63,945 bases of DNA from Acidobacteriota bacterium (GCA_003225005.1 QIAN01000072.1:1-63945); one strand, 5' to 3'. Positions 52,042 to 62,998 are shown, counted from the stretch's first letter. Notes: a model not told the origin generated them from the letters alone. Program-made: numbers and translations.

Positions 52042-55000
52042 ATGATCCGTATCGCGAAGGCGGTTTCTGTCTCATTCGCCCTGCTGCTCTCTGCGCTCGC
52101 CTTCGGGCAGGGTGGCTCGGCCACCGGCGACTTGCACGTGACCGTGAAAGATCCCAAAGGCAATCTGGTCACGAACGCGACTGTCACGGTCAAAGATCAA
52201 GCCAAAGGGCTTGAGCGTGGCAGTACCGGCGATGGCGTGGGTGGATACAGTGTGCGTCTGCTACCGCCGGGAACCTACACCGTTACTGTGGATGCGCCCG
52301 GCTTCGCTAGGACACAAACGACCGACCTCGGGGTTACGGTCGGCGAGATGGCGGAGCTGCCTGTGACGCTCTCGATAGCCGGCAGCAAGGAATTAGTGAC
52401 GGTGAGCTCCGAGGCGGAATTGGTCGAGACCTCGCGGACTTCTACGACTGACACCATTGGCCAGCGCCGCATCGATAATCTGCCCATCAACGGGCGCAAC
52501 TACATCAACTTCACGCTGACCGATTCGCAGGTGGTTCGCGATAACGCTCCCAACACGGGGGCGGCTCCCGCTTCGGGCCTTACTATGAGCGGGCAGCGGG
52601 CACGCTCGAATCTGGTGAACGTCGACGGAGCCGACGCGACGGATAACTCAGTCAATGGCGTGCGCTCGACCGTCTCGCAAGAGGCGGTGCAGGAATTCCA
52701 GATCATCACCAACGGTTACGCTTCGGAATACGGCCGCGCCTCCGGCGGGGCCGTGAACATCATCACGCGGTCGGGGTCGAATGACTTTCACGGTGACATT
52801 TTTGGCTACTTGCGCAATAGGAATTTCCAGGCAGTGAACCCGTTTGCGGTTTGCCAAAAGCCGCCTTGTTCAAAACCCGCGTATACGCGTGTGCAAGGCG
52901 GTATTGCCTTCGGCGGACCGATCAAAACGGACAGGAGTTATTACTACTTTTCTTACGAGATTACGCGGCGGCATGAGACCGGGTTTTCCAGCATTGGGCA
53001 GAACAACTTCGGCCTGATTCCGTTCGATACGTCACAAGTGGGGCAGCCTTTCGGAACGGTGCAACTGACTCCGGGCCAGATCGGTTTCCTGACAAACCCC
53101 GCAGTGTTAGCCACCGAAGGTGCAAGTCCAGCCTACGCCAACGAAGTAGGACAGTATGTTGTTCTGGCGGGAGCTTCCTCCGGGCAGGCAGTAAACGGAG
53201 TGTGGCCGACTGCGTTAGTGCAGGGCGCCTCGGGCGGGTTACTCTCAACGTGGGCAGGGTTCCCGACGAGCTGTCCTCCGGGCAGCGCATGCGCCCTGTC
53301 CCGGCGTCGTATCAGACCCTGGCATCGCAAATTGGAAACTTCCCAGTGTTTGAGGGCACGAGTCTCTACTCGCTGCGCATCGACCACAACTTGAGCAATA
53401 ACAACCGACTCATGTTCCGCGCCAATGTAAGCCCTAGTACGGTGACCGGCATTGAGGTCGGCGGCCAGGACCAGCCCTTTGGGCAGAATGCTTATTCGCG
53501 TACTTCGCAGCAAACCTATCGCGACGTGGCCGGAACCGCGCAAGACACTTGGACTATCGGAAACAATCGGGTAAATCAGTTTCGGTTTCAGTACGCCCGC
53601 CGCGGTCTTTCTTACTTCTACAACACGGCCATTCCGGGAGGATCCGACCCCGCTGTGAACATTCCCGGCTTCGCTTTCTTCGGACGCGAGCCCTATTCTT
53701 ATATTCAGCGGGTCGAACAGCGTTACCAATTTACTGACAACTTCTCCTGGACCATTGGCCGACATAACACCAAGTTCGGTGGAGACTTCAACTACCTTCC
53801 GATTACTGCCACTTTCACAGTTAACTACGGAGGGGTGTACGACTTCGGGGCCTTCGGCGCAGCCAGTTTGGGTTTCGTCAACCCCGATCCCAATCATCTT
53901 CCGAACTTCCCCAACCTGTCGCCGGTACAATCTTATGGAGCGGGATTACCCGGTGATTTCATCCAGGGCTTGGGAAGCCCCAGCGATTCGTTTACGAACA
54001 GACCAATCGGAATCTTCTGGCAAGACTCTTGGCGCATTCGTCCGAACTTCACTCTGAACTATGGCGTTCGTTACGACGTGGAGATCCCCCCGAAGTTCAA
54101 GCCGCCTACTGCACTGGCGCAAGCCGGATATAACTCTCTCGGGCTGCAAAAGGGCATCCAGACAGACAAGAACAACATTCAGCCGCGCCTGGGAGTGGCT
54201 TGGGATCCTAAAGGCGACGGCACGAACGTAGTCCGCGCCTCCTACGGTGTCTTCTACGATCACCCGCTGCTGGGACTGTATTTCCTCGGAGACGCGTCCG
54301 ACGGTTCCACGAGCGGGCAATTGGCATTCGGCGGAACTGGGGTGTGCAAAAACCCGAATGCGATGTTCGGCCAGGGAAATCCAGCAAATCTCAACGCGAT
54401 TCCGATCTTTCAGGGACTCCCCATCAATGACACGAACCTTTCCGATCCCTGCGTTGTTTCGAGCAGTCCCGCGACCGCGGCCGCGCTGGGATACCTGCCA
54501 ACCAAGCAGCAGTTTCAGGCGTTGAACTTTCCCCAATCGGTGTTCCTCAATCAGAACTACCTGAATCCCGCTACGTTCCTTCCGCTCGCTTTTCAACCCT
54601 TCGGCTACCCACAGTCCAAGAATTTCGTATATGCCTACGCTCAACAGGCCAACCTGAGCGTGGAACACGACTTCGGCGGCGGACTCGCTCTAAGTCTTGC
54701 TTATAACTTCAATGGCGGGCGGCATCTGAATCGTCCCATCAACGCCAACACAATTCGCGGTGATTTCATGATGCGCAACCTTCGGGCCGCCATAGCAGAC
54801 GGTGCGAGCCAGCCAACAGACAGTCCGTTTACGGTAACCGGATGCAACGTCGGCGTAGGCGGGCCCTACGTACCGGCAGCGCTCACAAACTTCTTCCGCC
54901 CCTCCGGAGTTAACCCTTCCATCGCGTTGGCATTGCTATCGAATCCCTTTACGGCACCCTGCGTTACGGCCGTATTGCCATTCGTTCAGCAGCAATACGG

Positions 55001-55802
55001 TCTGAATGCGAGCTGCGATCCCACGACGCTAAGCAATTGCGTTCCATTCGGCGATATGGACGCCAACTATTCAAACGGCAGTTCCGTCTATCACGGATTG
55101 AGCGCCAATTTGCGGAAGCGATTCAGTGGGCGTTACGAATTTCTAGCCTCTTACACTTGGTCGCACGCGATCGACGACTCGACGGATCTACAAGCTACGT
55201 TGACGCCGCAAGACAGCTACTATCCGTCGCTTGATCGTTCAACTTCGACGTTCGACCAGCGCCATCGCTTTGTTTTCAGCGGTGTCTATCGGACTGGCAA
55301 AATCGGGGGGAGTGGGTTTGCCGGCAAAATCTTCAGTGACTGGACCTTCTCTCCTTTGATCGAATTTGGATCGGGACGTCCGTTCAACATCATCACCGGC
55401 AATGGAGACAATCTTCAGCTGTCGTCTCTTACTGGGCGCCCCAACACCTTTGTGAATGCCGCGTGCACGGCGCAGGGAAACAACCCAGTCAATTCGAAAG
55501 CATCTCCCACCGGTGTCTTCCAGGAGCCTTGCATATCCGGCTTCAACGGCCGTTTGCTCTCGCTGGACGGCAATCTGGGCCGCAACGCCGGAGTCACCCC
55601 CTGGACGGTCTTCGACGATCTGCGCGTTGCCAAACGCATCTATTTTGGTGAGCGCTTCAACATGGATCTGATCGCGGACATGTTCAATATCGCCAACCGG
55701 TACAACGTCGCGGCCGTCAGTCCGTTGTTTACCAATGCCGGCCAAGCTACATCGTCTTATGATCCACGGCAGTTCCAGTTCGCGCTGAAGTTGAACTGGT
55801 AG
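52042..55802 (+). pseudogene. Oar-like TonB-dependent receptor, split by one frameshift
   Basis: Start ATG-52042 with GGAG upstream; signal peptide (IAKAVSVSFALLLSALAFGQ), then a carboxypeptidase-regulatory-like domain (about residues 27-110, VKDPKGNLVTNATVTV and GGYSVRLLPPGTYTVTV), the plug (RIDNLPINGRNYINF, SGGAVNIITRSGSNDFHGD), and a large outer-membrane barrel ending in FALKLNW. The first frame leaves the family near 53285-53300 (CPPGSACALSRRRIR) and goes on to a stop at 53394; the other frame continues without a gap from about RPVPASYQTLASQIGNFP to the end. The 3,761-base total fits one deleted base. The family imports unknown substrates in Acidobacteria. The rest is intact, so a recent mutation or a sequencing error is likely. 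Confidence 0.85.
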
Positions 55803-55959
55803 GATGGCGTCCAACTATCGCCCTGGCTCTGGATTCTGCGTACACCGTGGATCCAGACGCCCTAACGAAATCTCGTCTTCCGCATTTCCGGAATCGCTGC
55901 AAAAAAGTTATTGCAACCTTGTCTCCCTTCCGCGGATCTCAGACTTATGGAGTCTTGCT

Positions 55960-56946
55960 ATGGATCGAAGATCATTTCTTAAGAGCACAGCCGCTACCAC
56001 CGTCATAACGTCACTGAACAAGAAATTCGCACACGCCGCTGATACCCCCATTCCGAGCCGTGCGCTTGGCCGTTCCGGCGAGAAAGTTTCCATTGTTGGC
56101 CTCGGCGGCTATCACATCGGCATGCAGTCCGATGAGCAGGAGAGCATTCGGATCATCCGCACGGCGCTCGATTCCGGCATCAACTTCCTCGACAACTGCT
56201 GGGACTACAACAATGGCCAGAGCGAGATTCGCATGGGCAAGGCGCTGCGCGACGGTTACCGCCAGAAGTCGTTCCTGATGACCAAGATCGATGGCCAGAC
56301 TAAGACGGCCGCTGCCCAGCAGATGAATGAGTCCCTTCGCCGACTGCAAACCGACCGCATCGACCTGTTGCAATTTCACGAGGTAATTCGCGAAGGCGAC
56401 CCTGAGCGTATCTTCGGAGCCGGAGGTGGAATGGAAGCTGTGCTGGAGGCCAAGAAGGCGGGCAAGATCCGCTACATCGGCTTCACCGGGCACAAGAGTC
56501 CGGACATTCACCTCAAAATGCTTGAGACCGGTTTTGCCCATCAGTTCACCTTTGACGCGGTGCAAATGCCCCTTAACGTGATGGACGCACACTACAACAG
56601 CTTTGAAAAGAAAGTCTTGCCGGTTCTGGTTAAGCATGGAATCGGAGTACTGGGGATGAAGCCAATGGGCGACAAGCAAATTCTAAACAGCAAGACGGCG
56701 TCCCCGATCGAGTGTCTGCATTACGCCATGAACCTGCCCACGAGCGTGGTGATTACTGGATGTGATTCGCTGAAGATCCTGCAGCAGGCTCTCGATGCTG
56801 CGCGCAGTTTCAAGCCGTTGCGCGAGACCGAAGTCACCACTTTGCTCGCGAAGACCGCCGCGGCGGCCGCCAAAGGTGAGTTCGAACGCTACAAGACAGC
56901 GCACGACTTCGATGGCACGTACCAGAATCCGCAGTGGCTGGGTTGA
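55960..56946 (+). CDS. Aldo/keto reductase with Tat signal
   Basis: A 328-residue NAD(P)H-dependent oxidoreductase-like protein. The N-terminus MDRRSFLKSTAATTVITSL is a twin-arginine signal (RRSFLK), implying export in folded form. The AKR fold shows VGLGGYHIG, the catalytic Asp and Tyr region SGINFLDNCWDYNNG, the active Lys in LMTKID, and QFHEV; the C-terminal part retains TGCDS. GGAG lies seven bases upstream of ATG-55960. A Tat-exported AKR is unusual in cofactor supply, but is known in Acidobacteria. The substrate is unknown. Confidence 0.88.
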   Translation: MDRRSFLKSTAATTVITSLNKKFAHAADTPIPSRALGRSGEKVSIVGLGGYHIGMQSDEQESIRIIRTALDSGINFLDNCWDYNNGQSEIRMGKALRDGYRQKSFLMTKIDGQTKTAAAQQMNESLRRLQTDRIDLLQFHEVIREGDPERIFGAGGGMEAVLEAKKAGKIRYIGFTGHKSPDIHLKMLETGFAHQFTFDAVQMPLNVMDAHYNSFEKKVLPVLVKHGIGVLGMKPMGDKQILNSKTASPIECLHYAMNLPTSVVITGCDSLKILQQALDAARSFKPLRETEVTTLLAKTAAAAAKGEFERYKTAHDFDGTYQNPQWLG

Positions 56947-57093
56947 ATCGGTTATGGTCCGAATCAGGCTGGGATCGGACAGTAAGTGTAGACCGTTCCC
57001 CCGCAGTGGCATCGGAAGCATAACGCCGAGCGCCTAATTCCCTGCTACACTTTTTATTCACCCATCCTTGGCGCTTGCCGGAGTCGTTCCCTA

Positions 57094-57762
57094 ATGTCCC
57101 AAACCCGAATGCCCACACCGCGGACTCGTCTCGTCCGCGAAGCCGAGCGCGGCGTCTATGATCGCGAGACCGCGTATCGCATTCTCGACGAAGGTTTTCT
57201 GTGCCATGTGGGTTTCGTCGCCGACGGCCAGCCTTTTGTGATCCCCACCTCTTACGGACGCAAAGACGATCGCCTCTACATCCATGGTTCCGCGGCCAGC
57301 CGCATGTTGCGTCAGATGAAGGAAGGCGTGCCCGTCTGCGTCACCGTCACCCTGCTCGACGGACTCGTGCTCGCTCGCTCGATATTCAATCATTCCATGA
57401 ATTACCGATCGGTCGTCATTTTGGGCAAGGCTACGCCGGTCGATGATCCTTTAGAAAAAGTTGAGGCGCTACGCCTGCTCTCCGAGCACATTCTTCCCGG
57501 CCGTTGGGCGGACGCTCGCCAGCCCAATGAGCGAGAACTCAAGGCCACGCTCGTGATGCGCGTCCCCATCGAAGAATTCTCTGCCAAGGTGCGTACCGGC
57601 CCGCCGATCGATGATGAAGATGATTACTCGTTTCCGACTTGGGCAGGCGTCGTACCGCTGGAAACGGTGTCGCGTCCGCCTATCAACGATCCGCGACTAG
57701 ATCCCCAATACGAAGCCCCACCCTACGCAGCGCATTACGTGCGCGCTAACCAATCCGCTTAG
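57094..57762 (+). CDS. Pyridoxamine 5'-phosphate oxidase-like flavin-binding protein
   Basis: A 222-residue protein with the split beta-barrel of the PNPOx-like group: LDEGFLCHVGFVADGQPFVI near the start, then YIHGSAASRML, VCVTVTLLDGLVLARSIFNHS and VVILGKATPVDD. It belongs to the NimA/flavoredoxin-like subgroup, which binds FMN or F420; some members reduce nitro compounds. The specific reaction is unknown. Single gene, no clear partner. Confidence 0.85.
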   Translation: MSQTRMPTPRTRLVREAERGVYDRETAYRILDEGFLCHVGFVADGQPFVIPTSYGRKDDRLYIHGSAASRMLRQMKEGVPVCVTVTLLDGLVLARSIFNHSMNYRSVVILGKATPVDDPLEKVEALRLLSEHILPGRWADARQPNERELKATLVMRVPIEEFSAKVRTGPPIDDEDDYSFPTWAGVVPLETVSRPPINDPRLDPQYEAPPYAAHYVRANQSA

Positions 57763-57843
57763 GATCATTGATTCGAGGATCCCCGATCGTCGGTGCTCCG
57801 GTGATAATCGGGTGGATCTTGTACCAGGGACGGAAACCATTCG

Positions 57844-58812
57844 CTAGGGAATCAGCAGCAGCTTCCCAGTCGTCTTTCGCCCTTCCAGATCCCGATGCGC
57901 CTGCTGCGCTTGAGCCAGCGGATAGGTATGCTGAATGCGCAGCTTGAGGTTCCCGGCGGCAATCATTCCAAATACGGCGCTCGACCGCGCCAACAGCTCT
58001 TCACGTGTGGCAACGTAATTCACTAGCGTGGGACGCGTCATATACAGCGATCCTTTTTGCGACAAAACGATCAAGTCGAACGGTGGTACGGCGCCGCTCG
58101 ATCCCCCAAACAGCACCATCATTCTGCGAGGCCGCAACACGTTGAGTCCTTTTTCAAATGTAGTTTTGCCAACCGAGTCGTAGACCACATCTACACCTTC
58201 GCCGCTGGTCAGGCGCTTGGTCTCGGCTTCAAAGTCAGACTGTGTGTAGAGCATGACCTCGTCGGCTCCTGCCGCACGCGCGAGCTGGGCTTTTTCCTCG
58301 GTCGAAACCGTTCCGATCACACGTGCTCCGATATTGTGGGCCATCTGCACCAACAGCAATCCCACACCGCCAGCCGCGGCGTGCACTAGCGCAGTCTCGC
58401 CGCGCTTCAACGGATACGTGTCGTGTGACAGATAGTGTGCCGTCATGCCTTGCAGCATGGCGGCAGCGGCTTGCTGCTCGGTCACTCCCTGCGGAATCGG
58501 CACCAACCGGTGGGCGGGCATGGCGGCATACTCGGCATAAGACCCGAGCAGGCCGGCCCAGGCCACGCGGTCGCCCGGCTTAACCGATTTCACTTCCGCC
58601 CCGACCGCGGTGACTACTCCCGCGCCCTCCTGACCCAAGACCAATGGTAACGGCGCTTTATAACGGCCTTCGCGAAAATAAACATCCACAAAATTGACGC
58701 CCGACGCCGCCAGCTTCACCACCGCCTGGTCCGGCTTGGGTTGAGGAATGGGCAGGTCGACCAACTCCATGGCCTCGGGGCCGCCGGCTTGCTTGACTTG
58801 AATGGCTTTCAT
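57844..58812 (-). CDS. qor: NADPH:quinone oxidoreductase, zinc-independent MDR type
   Basis: A 322-residue medium-chain reductase-like enzyme. It has the N-terminal VNFVDVYFREGRYKAPLPLVLGQEGAG, the NADPH-binding AAAGGVGLLLVQMAHNIGARVIGT, and lacks the zinc-site Cys/His residues. This matches E. coli QorA and similar quinone reductases. Start ATG-58812 (MKAIQVKQAGGPE); the TTG at 58833 is not favoured. Near the alpha/beta-hydrolase gene on the same strand. Confidence 0.92.
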   Translation of the reverse strand: MKAIQVKQAGGPEAMELVDLPIPQPKPDQAVVKLAASGVNFVDVYFREGRYKAPLPLVLGQEGAGVVTAVGAEVKSVKPGDRVAWAGLLGSYAEYAAMPAHRLVPIPQGVTEQQAAAAMLQGMTAHYLSHDTYPLKRGETALVHAAAGGVGLLLVQMAHNIGARVIGTVSTEEKAQLARAAGADEVMLYTQSDFEAETKRLTSGEGVDVVYDSVGKTTFEKGLNVLRPRRMMVLFGGSSGAVPPFDLIVLSQKGSLYMTRPTLVNYVATREELLARSSAVFGMIAAGNLKLRIQHTYPLAQAQQAHRDLEGRKTTGKLLLIP

Positions 58813-58864
58813 GGTTCGTTTTGATTCGGCCAAATAGCTTGCCGGATTCTAAGCTGAGTTCGGC

Positions 58865-59956
58865 TTATTTTCCCGCCGCTCGCACTCCCAGCAACCACTC
58901 CCGCAACTTCGGTCCCCATATGTTCACTGTGCGGCCGAGCGCTCCGTGCCCATATTCCGCCTCTTGTTTTACTTCCAAGTACGTCGCGTTCTTCAGCCGA
59001 GCGATGACTTTCTCCGCGTGATGGAGTTCGACCGGCACCATGTTGTCGCCCGCCATATTGATGATCAGCACCGGACAGTGAATACGGTCGAGCTCAGACC
59101 AGGCGTCAAAGCCGTTGCTCAGTTCCATCATGTAGATGAAGTCATTCGCGTCTGGCCACCCGAACGAACCGCGCCCTTCCCCGACCCACTTCTCCGTGGC
59201 TTCGCGCGTGGGCAGCTGGTCCTGAAGCAGTGACGGGGTGCGCAGAAAGATTGAATAAGTCAGGTCAGCAAGCCGCGCACCGTCAGGATTCTTGTCATAG
59301 TTGCCGTCTTTCCATCCAGGATCGGCCTTGATGATGGCCTCCGGCAGGAAGTCAATCACGCCGCGCCGGCCAACATTCGGGAAAGGAGAAGAGATCATGG
59401 GCACCAGCGCATCCATGAATTCGGGATACTGCACGCCCCATTGCCAGGTCTGGCGTCCGCCCATGGAGGCGCCCAGCACCGCGATTAGGTGCTTCACGCC
59501 CACATGCTCTACGAGCAGGCGCTCAGCCGACACCATGTCTTCGAGGTTGTAGTGCGGGAACTTCATGCGCAACCCGTCACTGGGCCGCGACGACTTGCCC
59601 GAGCCGATGGTGTCGGGAGCGATGACGTAATATTCGCCGGTGTCGAGCGCACCGCCCGGGCCCAGCAGGGGGTGCAGGGTTGAACTCGACGTATAAGCGT
59701 GCCCCCAACTGATTCCATCTCCCAAAGTTCCATGCAACAGCAGCACGGCGTTTGTGATTTCTCCGGCGGGGTTGTGCCGGGGGGTGCCCCAGACAACGTA
59801 GTGCAGACGCAGCTCGGGTAGCTTTTCGCCGGTGTGGAACTTGAAGTCGCGCACGACATAATCGCCCTGGACCGCCAGCTTCGTGTAGTCGCCCACCGCG
59901 GGTGCCTGCGCTGGAGCCAGGGCAGAGAGCAGCAACAGCAGCGTACTCCAACTCAT
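58865..59956 (-). CDS. Alpha/beta-hydrolase, homoserine O-acetyltransferase (MetX)-like, exported
   Basis: A 363-residue protein. It has a signal peptide (MSWSTLLLLLSALAPAQAPA), then the MetX-like fold with VLLLHGTLGDG, the nucleophile elbow GASMGGRQTWQW, DNMVPVELHHAEK and the distal His in EYGHGALG. True MetX enzymes are cytoplasmic and have no signal, so this is probably a secreted esterase or other hydrolase of that fold rather than methionine biosynthesis. Start ATG-59956, with a GTG alternative at 59974. Confidence 0.85.
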   Translation of the reverse strand: MSWSTLLLLLSALAPAQAPAVGDYTKLAVQGDYVVRDFKFHTGEKLPELRLHYVVWGTPRHNPAGEITNAVLLLHGTLGDGISWGHAYTSSSTLHPLLGPGGALDTGEYYVIAPDTIGSGKSSRPSDGLRMKFPHYNLEDMVSAERLLVEHVGVKHLIAVLGASMGGRQTWQWGVQYPEFMDALVPMISSPFPNVGRRGVIDFLPEAIIKADPGWKDGNYDKNPDGARLADLTYSIFLRTPSLLQDQLPTREATEKWVGEGRGSFGWPDANDFIYMMELSNGFDAWSELDRIHCPVLIINMAGDNMVPVELHHAEKVIARLKNATYLEVKQEAEYGHGALGRTVNIWGPKLREWLLGVRAAGK

Positions 59957-60168
59957 TCGGCGCACGGAACCCACCTCGGCAGAGGATTATACGAATTTTG
60001 GAGCAAGTTGCCGGCGTCCGGATCCTGAACCGCGAACGATCCTCCGCTTCGACCGTACCGCCATCGACCGCCAGAGCTATTCTTGACCCGCTTTGTTACA
60101 CTTGCTCGTCCCTGCAGGTCCACTTCGGAAATGGTCCACGGAGAGACTCGCGCAAAGGAGCCCGCATC

Positions 60169-60606
60169 ATGGCTGAGAAGAAGCCGCAATCGTTTGCCAA
60201 TCACGCCCGTTTCGATCCATTGTTTCACTTTTTTGCCATTCCCGTCTTCGGCATCTCTGTCATCGCCACTGTCGTTCACTTCACAATGCATCCCAGCCTG
60301 CGGGCGGGATGGATTTTCGTGGTCTCGGTTGCAGCGCTAGTCTCAGTATTCAAAATCCGCGTATACGCCTTGAGGAATCAGGATCGCATCATCCGGCTTG
60401 AAGAGCGTTTGCGACTGATGACGTTACTGACTGAACCCCTACGCTCGCGCATTCCGGAACTGACAGAGTCCCAGTTGATCGCCATCCGCTTTGCTTGTGA
60501 CGCGGAGGTGCCGACCTGCGTTGAGAGCACGCTCGCCGGCAAATTGTCACGAGCGGACATTAAGAAAGCGATTCACAGCTGGCGTCCGGATTACTGGAGG
60601 ATTTGA
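60169..60606 (+). CDS. DUF6526-type small membrane protein
   Basis: A 145-residue protein with two membrane helices (about residues 20-65: FFAIPVFGISVIATVVHFTM and AGWIFVVSVAALVSVF) and a soluble helical tail (RIIRLEERLRLMTLLTEPL, WRPDYWRI). AAAGGAG is eight bases before ATG-60169. The family is common in Acidobacteria and Bacteroidetes, without known function. Confidence 0.8.
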   Translation: MAEKKPQSFANHARFDPLFHFFAIPVFGISVIATVVHFTMHPSLRAGWIFVVSVAALVSVFKIRVYALRNQDRIIRLEERLRLMTLLTEPLRSRIPELTESQLIAIRFACDAEVPTCVESTLAGKLSRADIKKAIHSWRPDYWRI

Positions 60607-60955
60607 AGCTTGTGGAGGACTTTCAGTGCGCCCTCCCCGCGAGGTCATTTTTAAACCGCCAGTATGAATGTTTGACAGCTCGCGGTCATGCCTGAAACCG
60701 TGTTTCCAGCCCGCGGCGTTCTATCGCTGGCACCTATTCCGCTGGCTGCGAGTTCTTCCCAATTACTCCCGAACGCGGTCCTGTAAACCCTTTATGGAGT
60801 TCTGCCGTCTCACTTTCCGGTAACTGTTTCGTCCGATGTCGAAGGTAACCGCTCCTATCCGCTTTCTGCATTGACCGGGCTGGGGAAGGGCAGGTAGGAT
60901 TTGGTAGCATTCAGCAGAGTTTGAGCGGGGGAGTCGCCGTATCCCATAGAGAAAT
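60607..60955. other. Intergenic region before the lytic transglycosylase gene, 0.35 kb
   Basis: No gene or repeat seen; presumably contains the promoter of the transglycosylase gene. No clear -35/-10 pair found. Confidence 0.4.
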
Positions 60956-62998
60956 ATGCGATTTGCTAACCTCTATGTTCGGACCGTAGCTCTCGCCTCG
61001 CTGGCGCTAGCGGCCTGTTCCTGCCAGACTGCGCAAAAACCGGTAGCACTGCTGCCTCCGGGTGGTGCGCCGGCGCTGAAGACTTCGACACCCCCGCCGG
61101 CGACAGTGCCGAAGGCATCGACTCCTAAGTCGGCAGCTTCTCAGCCGGCTACCACGCCAAGCCCAACTTACAATCAGGCTTCAGCCCAGCAACCCGCTCC
61201 GAACGAAGCCGCCTCGCAACCCTCGCAACCTGCGCCAAGCGCTTCGCCAGATGCGGTCGCAGATGTGATCGACCGGGTGGAAAAGGAATATCTGGCCGGC
61301 GTGGCTAACTATCATGCGGGCCGCAACGAGGCCGCCAAGCAGAACTTCGATAACGCCTTCAATGCTTTGCTCGACAGCAAGCTCGACATGCGGTCCGATT
61401 CGCGCCTTGAAAAGGAGTTCGAGCGCATCTCCGACGGCGTTAACCATCTGGACTTGCCGGGTACGCAGCCCGGTGATGCGTCCGCCGAGCAGAAGTCCGA
61501 ACCCGCTCCGATTGACGAGACTAATGAAGTCACCCCGGCCGTCGATCTTAATGTGAAAGCTAAGGCGCAGGCCGAGATCAAGTCCACCCACTCCGACCTG
61601 CCACTCATGATGACCGACCAGGTCGCCGGCTATATCAACTACTTCTCCAACCACGGCCGCGGTACTTTCCTGCGTGCCTTTGAGCGTTCCGGACGCTACC
61701 GCGAGATGATGCGCTCGATCCTGAAGGAAGAGGGCGTGCCGCAGGACTTGATTTATCTGGCGCAGGCGGAATCCGGTTTTCACCCGCTGGCGGTTTCTCG
61801 CGTAGGCGCTCGCGGCATCTGGCAATTTATGGGGAGCCGCGCCCGCGGGTACGGGCTGGAACGGAGCCTTTGGGTGGACGATCGCCAGGACCCTGAGAAA
61901 TCCACGCGTGCTGCGGCTCGCCATTTGAAAGATCTCTATAACCAGTTTGGCGACTGGTATCTCGCCATGGCCGCGTATAACTCCGGTCCCGGTACAGTGC
62001 AGGCAGCGGTAAGGCGCACCGGTTTCGCCGATTTCTGGGAGCTCTATCGCCGCAACGTGCTTCCCAAAGAAACGCGCAACTATGTGCCGATCATCCTGGC
62101 GGTCACCATCATGACCAAGAATCCGTCGCAATATGGGCTGGACGACGCTGCCATGGATCATGCTACGAGATACGACACTGTGACCATCGACTACGCCGTA
62201 GATTTGAGGCTGGTGGCCGAGTGCGTGGACGCCAAGCCTGCCGAACTCCAGGACCTCAATCCCAGTCTGCTTCGCTCTACCACGCCGCAGGGCAAGAAGT
62301 TCGAGCTGCACTTGCCGGCCGGAACCAAAGAGCAATATCAGACTGCCATTGCCTCGATCCCGGCCAATATGCGTCTCTGGTGGCGTTATCACAAAGTTCA
62401 GCCGGGAGACACTCTGGCTTCCCTAGCCCGCACCTATCGCACCACGGCCAAGTCGATTACAGAAGCCAACCACCTCGAGGGTACGGAGCTTGATGTTGAA
62501 GGCAAGCTGGTTATCCCCGTCGCTGTCGGCAAGCATCCCCTGAGCGACACGGCCACTTATGCACGCCGCATCACCCGCTACAAGGTGCATCGCGGCGACA
62601 CGGTCGAAACCGTGGCCGAGAATTTCAGCATTTCGCCACAAATGGTTCGGCGTTGGAATGGTTTACGCGGGGACAGTCTCCGTGGACGCAAGGTGCTGGC
62701 CCTTCACCTGCCTGTGACCCCAACCTCGGGGGACAGTGAGCTGGCCACGTCGAAGACGAGTAAGTCCTTAGGACACAGCAAGAAAGCTGTGCAAAAGCCC
62801 ACCCAAAATGACGCTTCCTATATAACCGCGGATTCCAAAACGCAGGCAGCCATAGTTCGCCACAGAGTCAAGAGCGGGGAAACGCTGTACTCAATCGCGA
62901 ACACTTACAGGACCACAGTAGCTGCTTTGAAGCACGACAACCGCGACGTTGCGGTCCTGCGTCCCGGCATGATTCTGATTGTCCAGCAAAGCCGTTGA
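60956..62998 (+). CDS. mltD: Membrane-bound lytic murein transglycosylase, MltD-like lipoprotein with LysM repeats
   Basis: A 680-residue enzyme that cuts peptidoglycan to 1,6-anhydro muropeptides. It has a lipobox (LAAC, Cys-21), a Pro/Ala/Ser linker, then the SLT domain (about residues 240-390) with catalytic Glu in YLAQAESGFHP, ARGIWQFMGSRARGYG and MAAYNSGPGTVQAAVRR, and three LysM domains for glycan binding (YHKVQPGDTLASLARTYR, KVHRGDTVETVAENFSIS and KSGETLYSIANTYRTTVAAL). The layout equals E. coli MltD with one more LysM. Confidence 0.93.
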   Translation: MRFANLYVRTVALASLALAACSCQTAQKPVALLPPGGAPALKTSTPPPATVPKASTPKSAASQPATTPSPTYNQASAQQPAPNEAASQPSQPAPSASPDAVADVIDRVEKEYLAGVANYHAGRNEAAKQNFDNAFNALLDSKLDMRSDSRLEKEFERISDGVNHLDLPGTQPGDASAEQKSEPAPIDETNEVTPAVDLNVKAKAQAEIKSTHSDLPLMMTDQVAGYINYFSNHGRGTFLRAFERSGRYREMMRSILKEEGVPQDLIYLAQAESGFHPLAVSRVGARGIWQFMGSRARGYGLERSLWVDDRQDPEKSTRAAARHLKDLYNQFGDWYLAMAAYNSGPGTVQAAVRRTGFADFWELYRRNVLPKETRNYVPIILAVTIMTKNPSQYGLDDAAMDHATRYDTVTIDYAVDLRLVAECVDAKPAELQDLNPSLLRSTTPQGKKFELHLPAGTKEQYQTAIASIPANMRLWWRYHKVQPGDTLASLARTYRTTAKSITEANHLEGTELDVEGKLVIPVAVGKHPLSDTATYARRITRYKVHRGDTVETVAENFSISPQMVRRWNGLRGDSLRGRKVLALHLPVTPTSGDSELATSKTSKSLGHSKKAVQKPTQNDASYITADSKTQAAIVRHRVKSGETLYSIANTYRTTVAALKHDNRDVAVLRPGMILIVQQSR

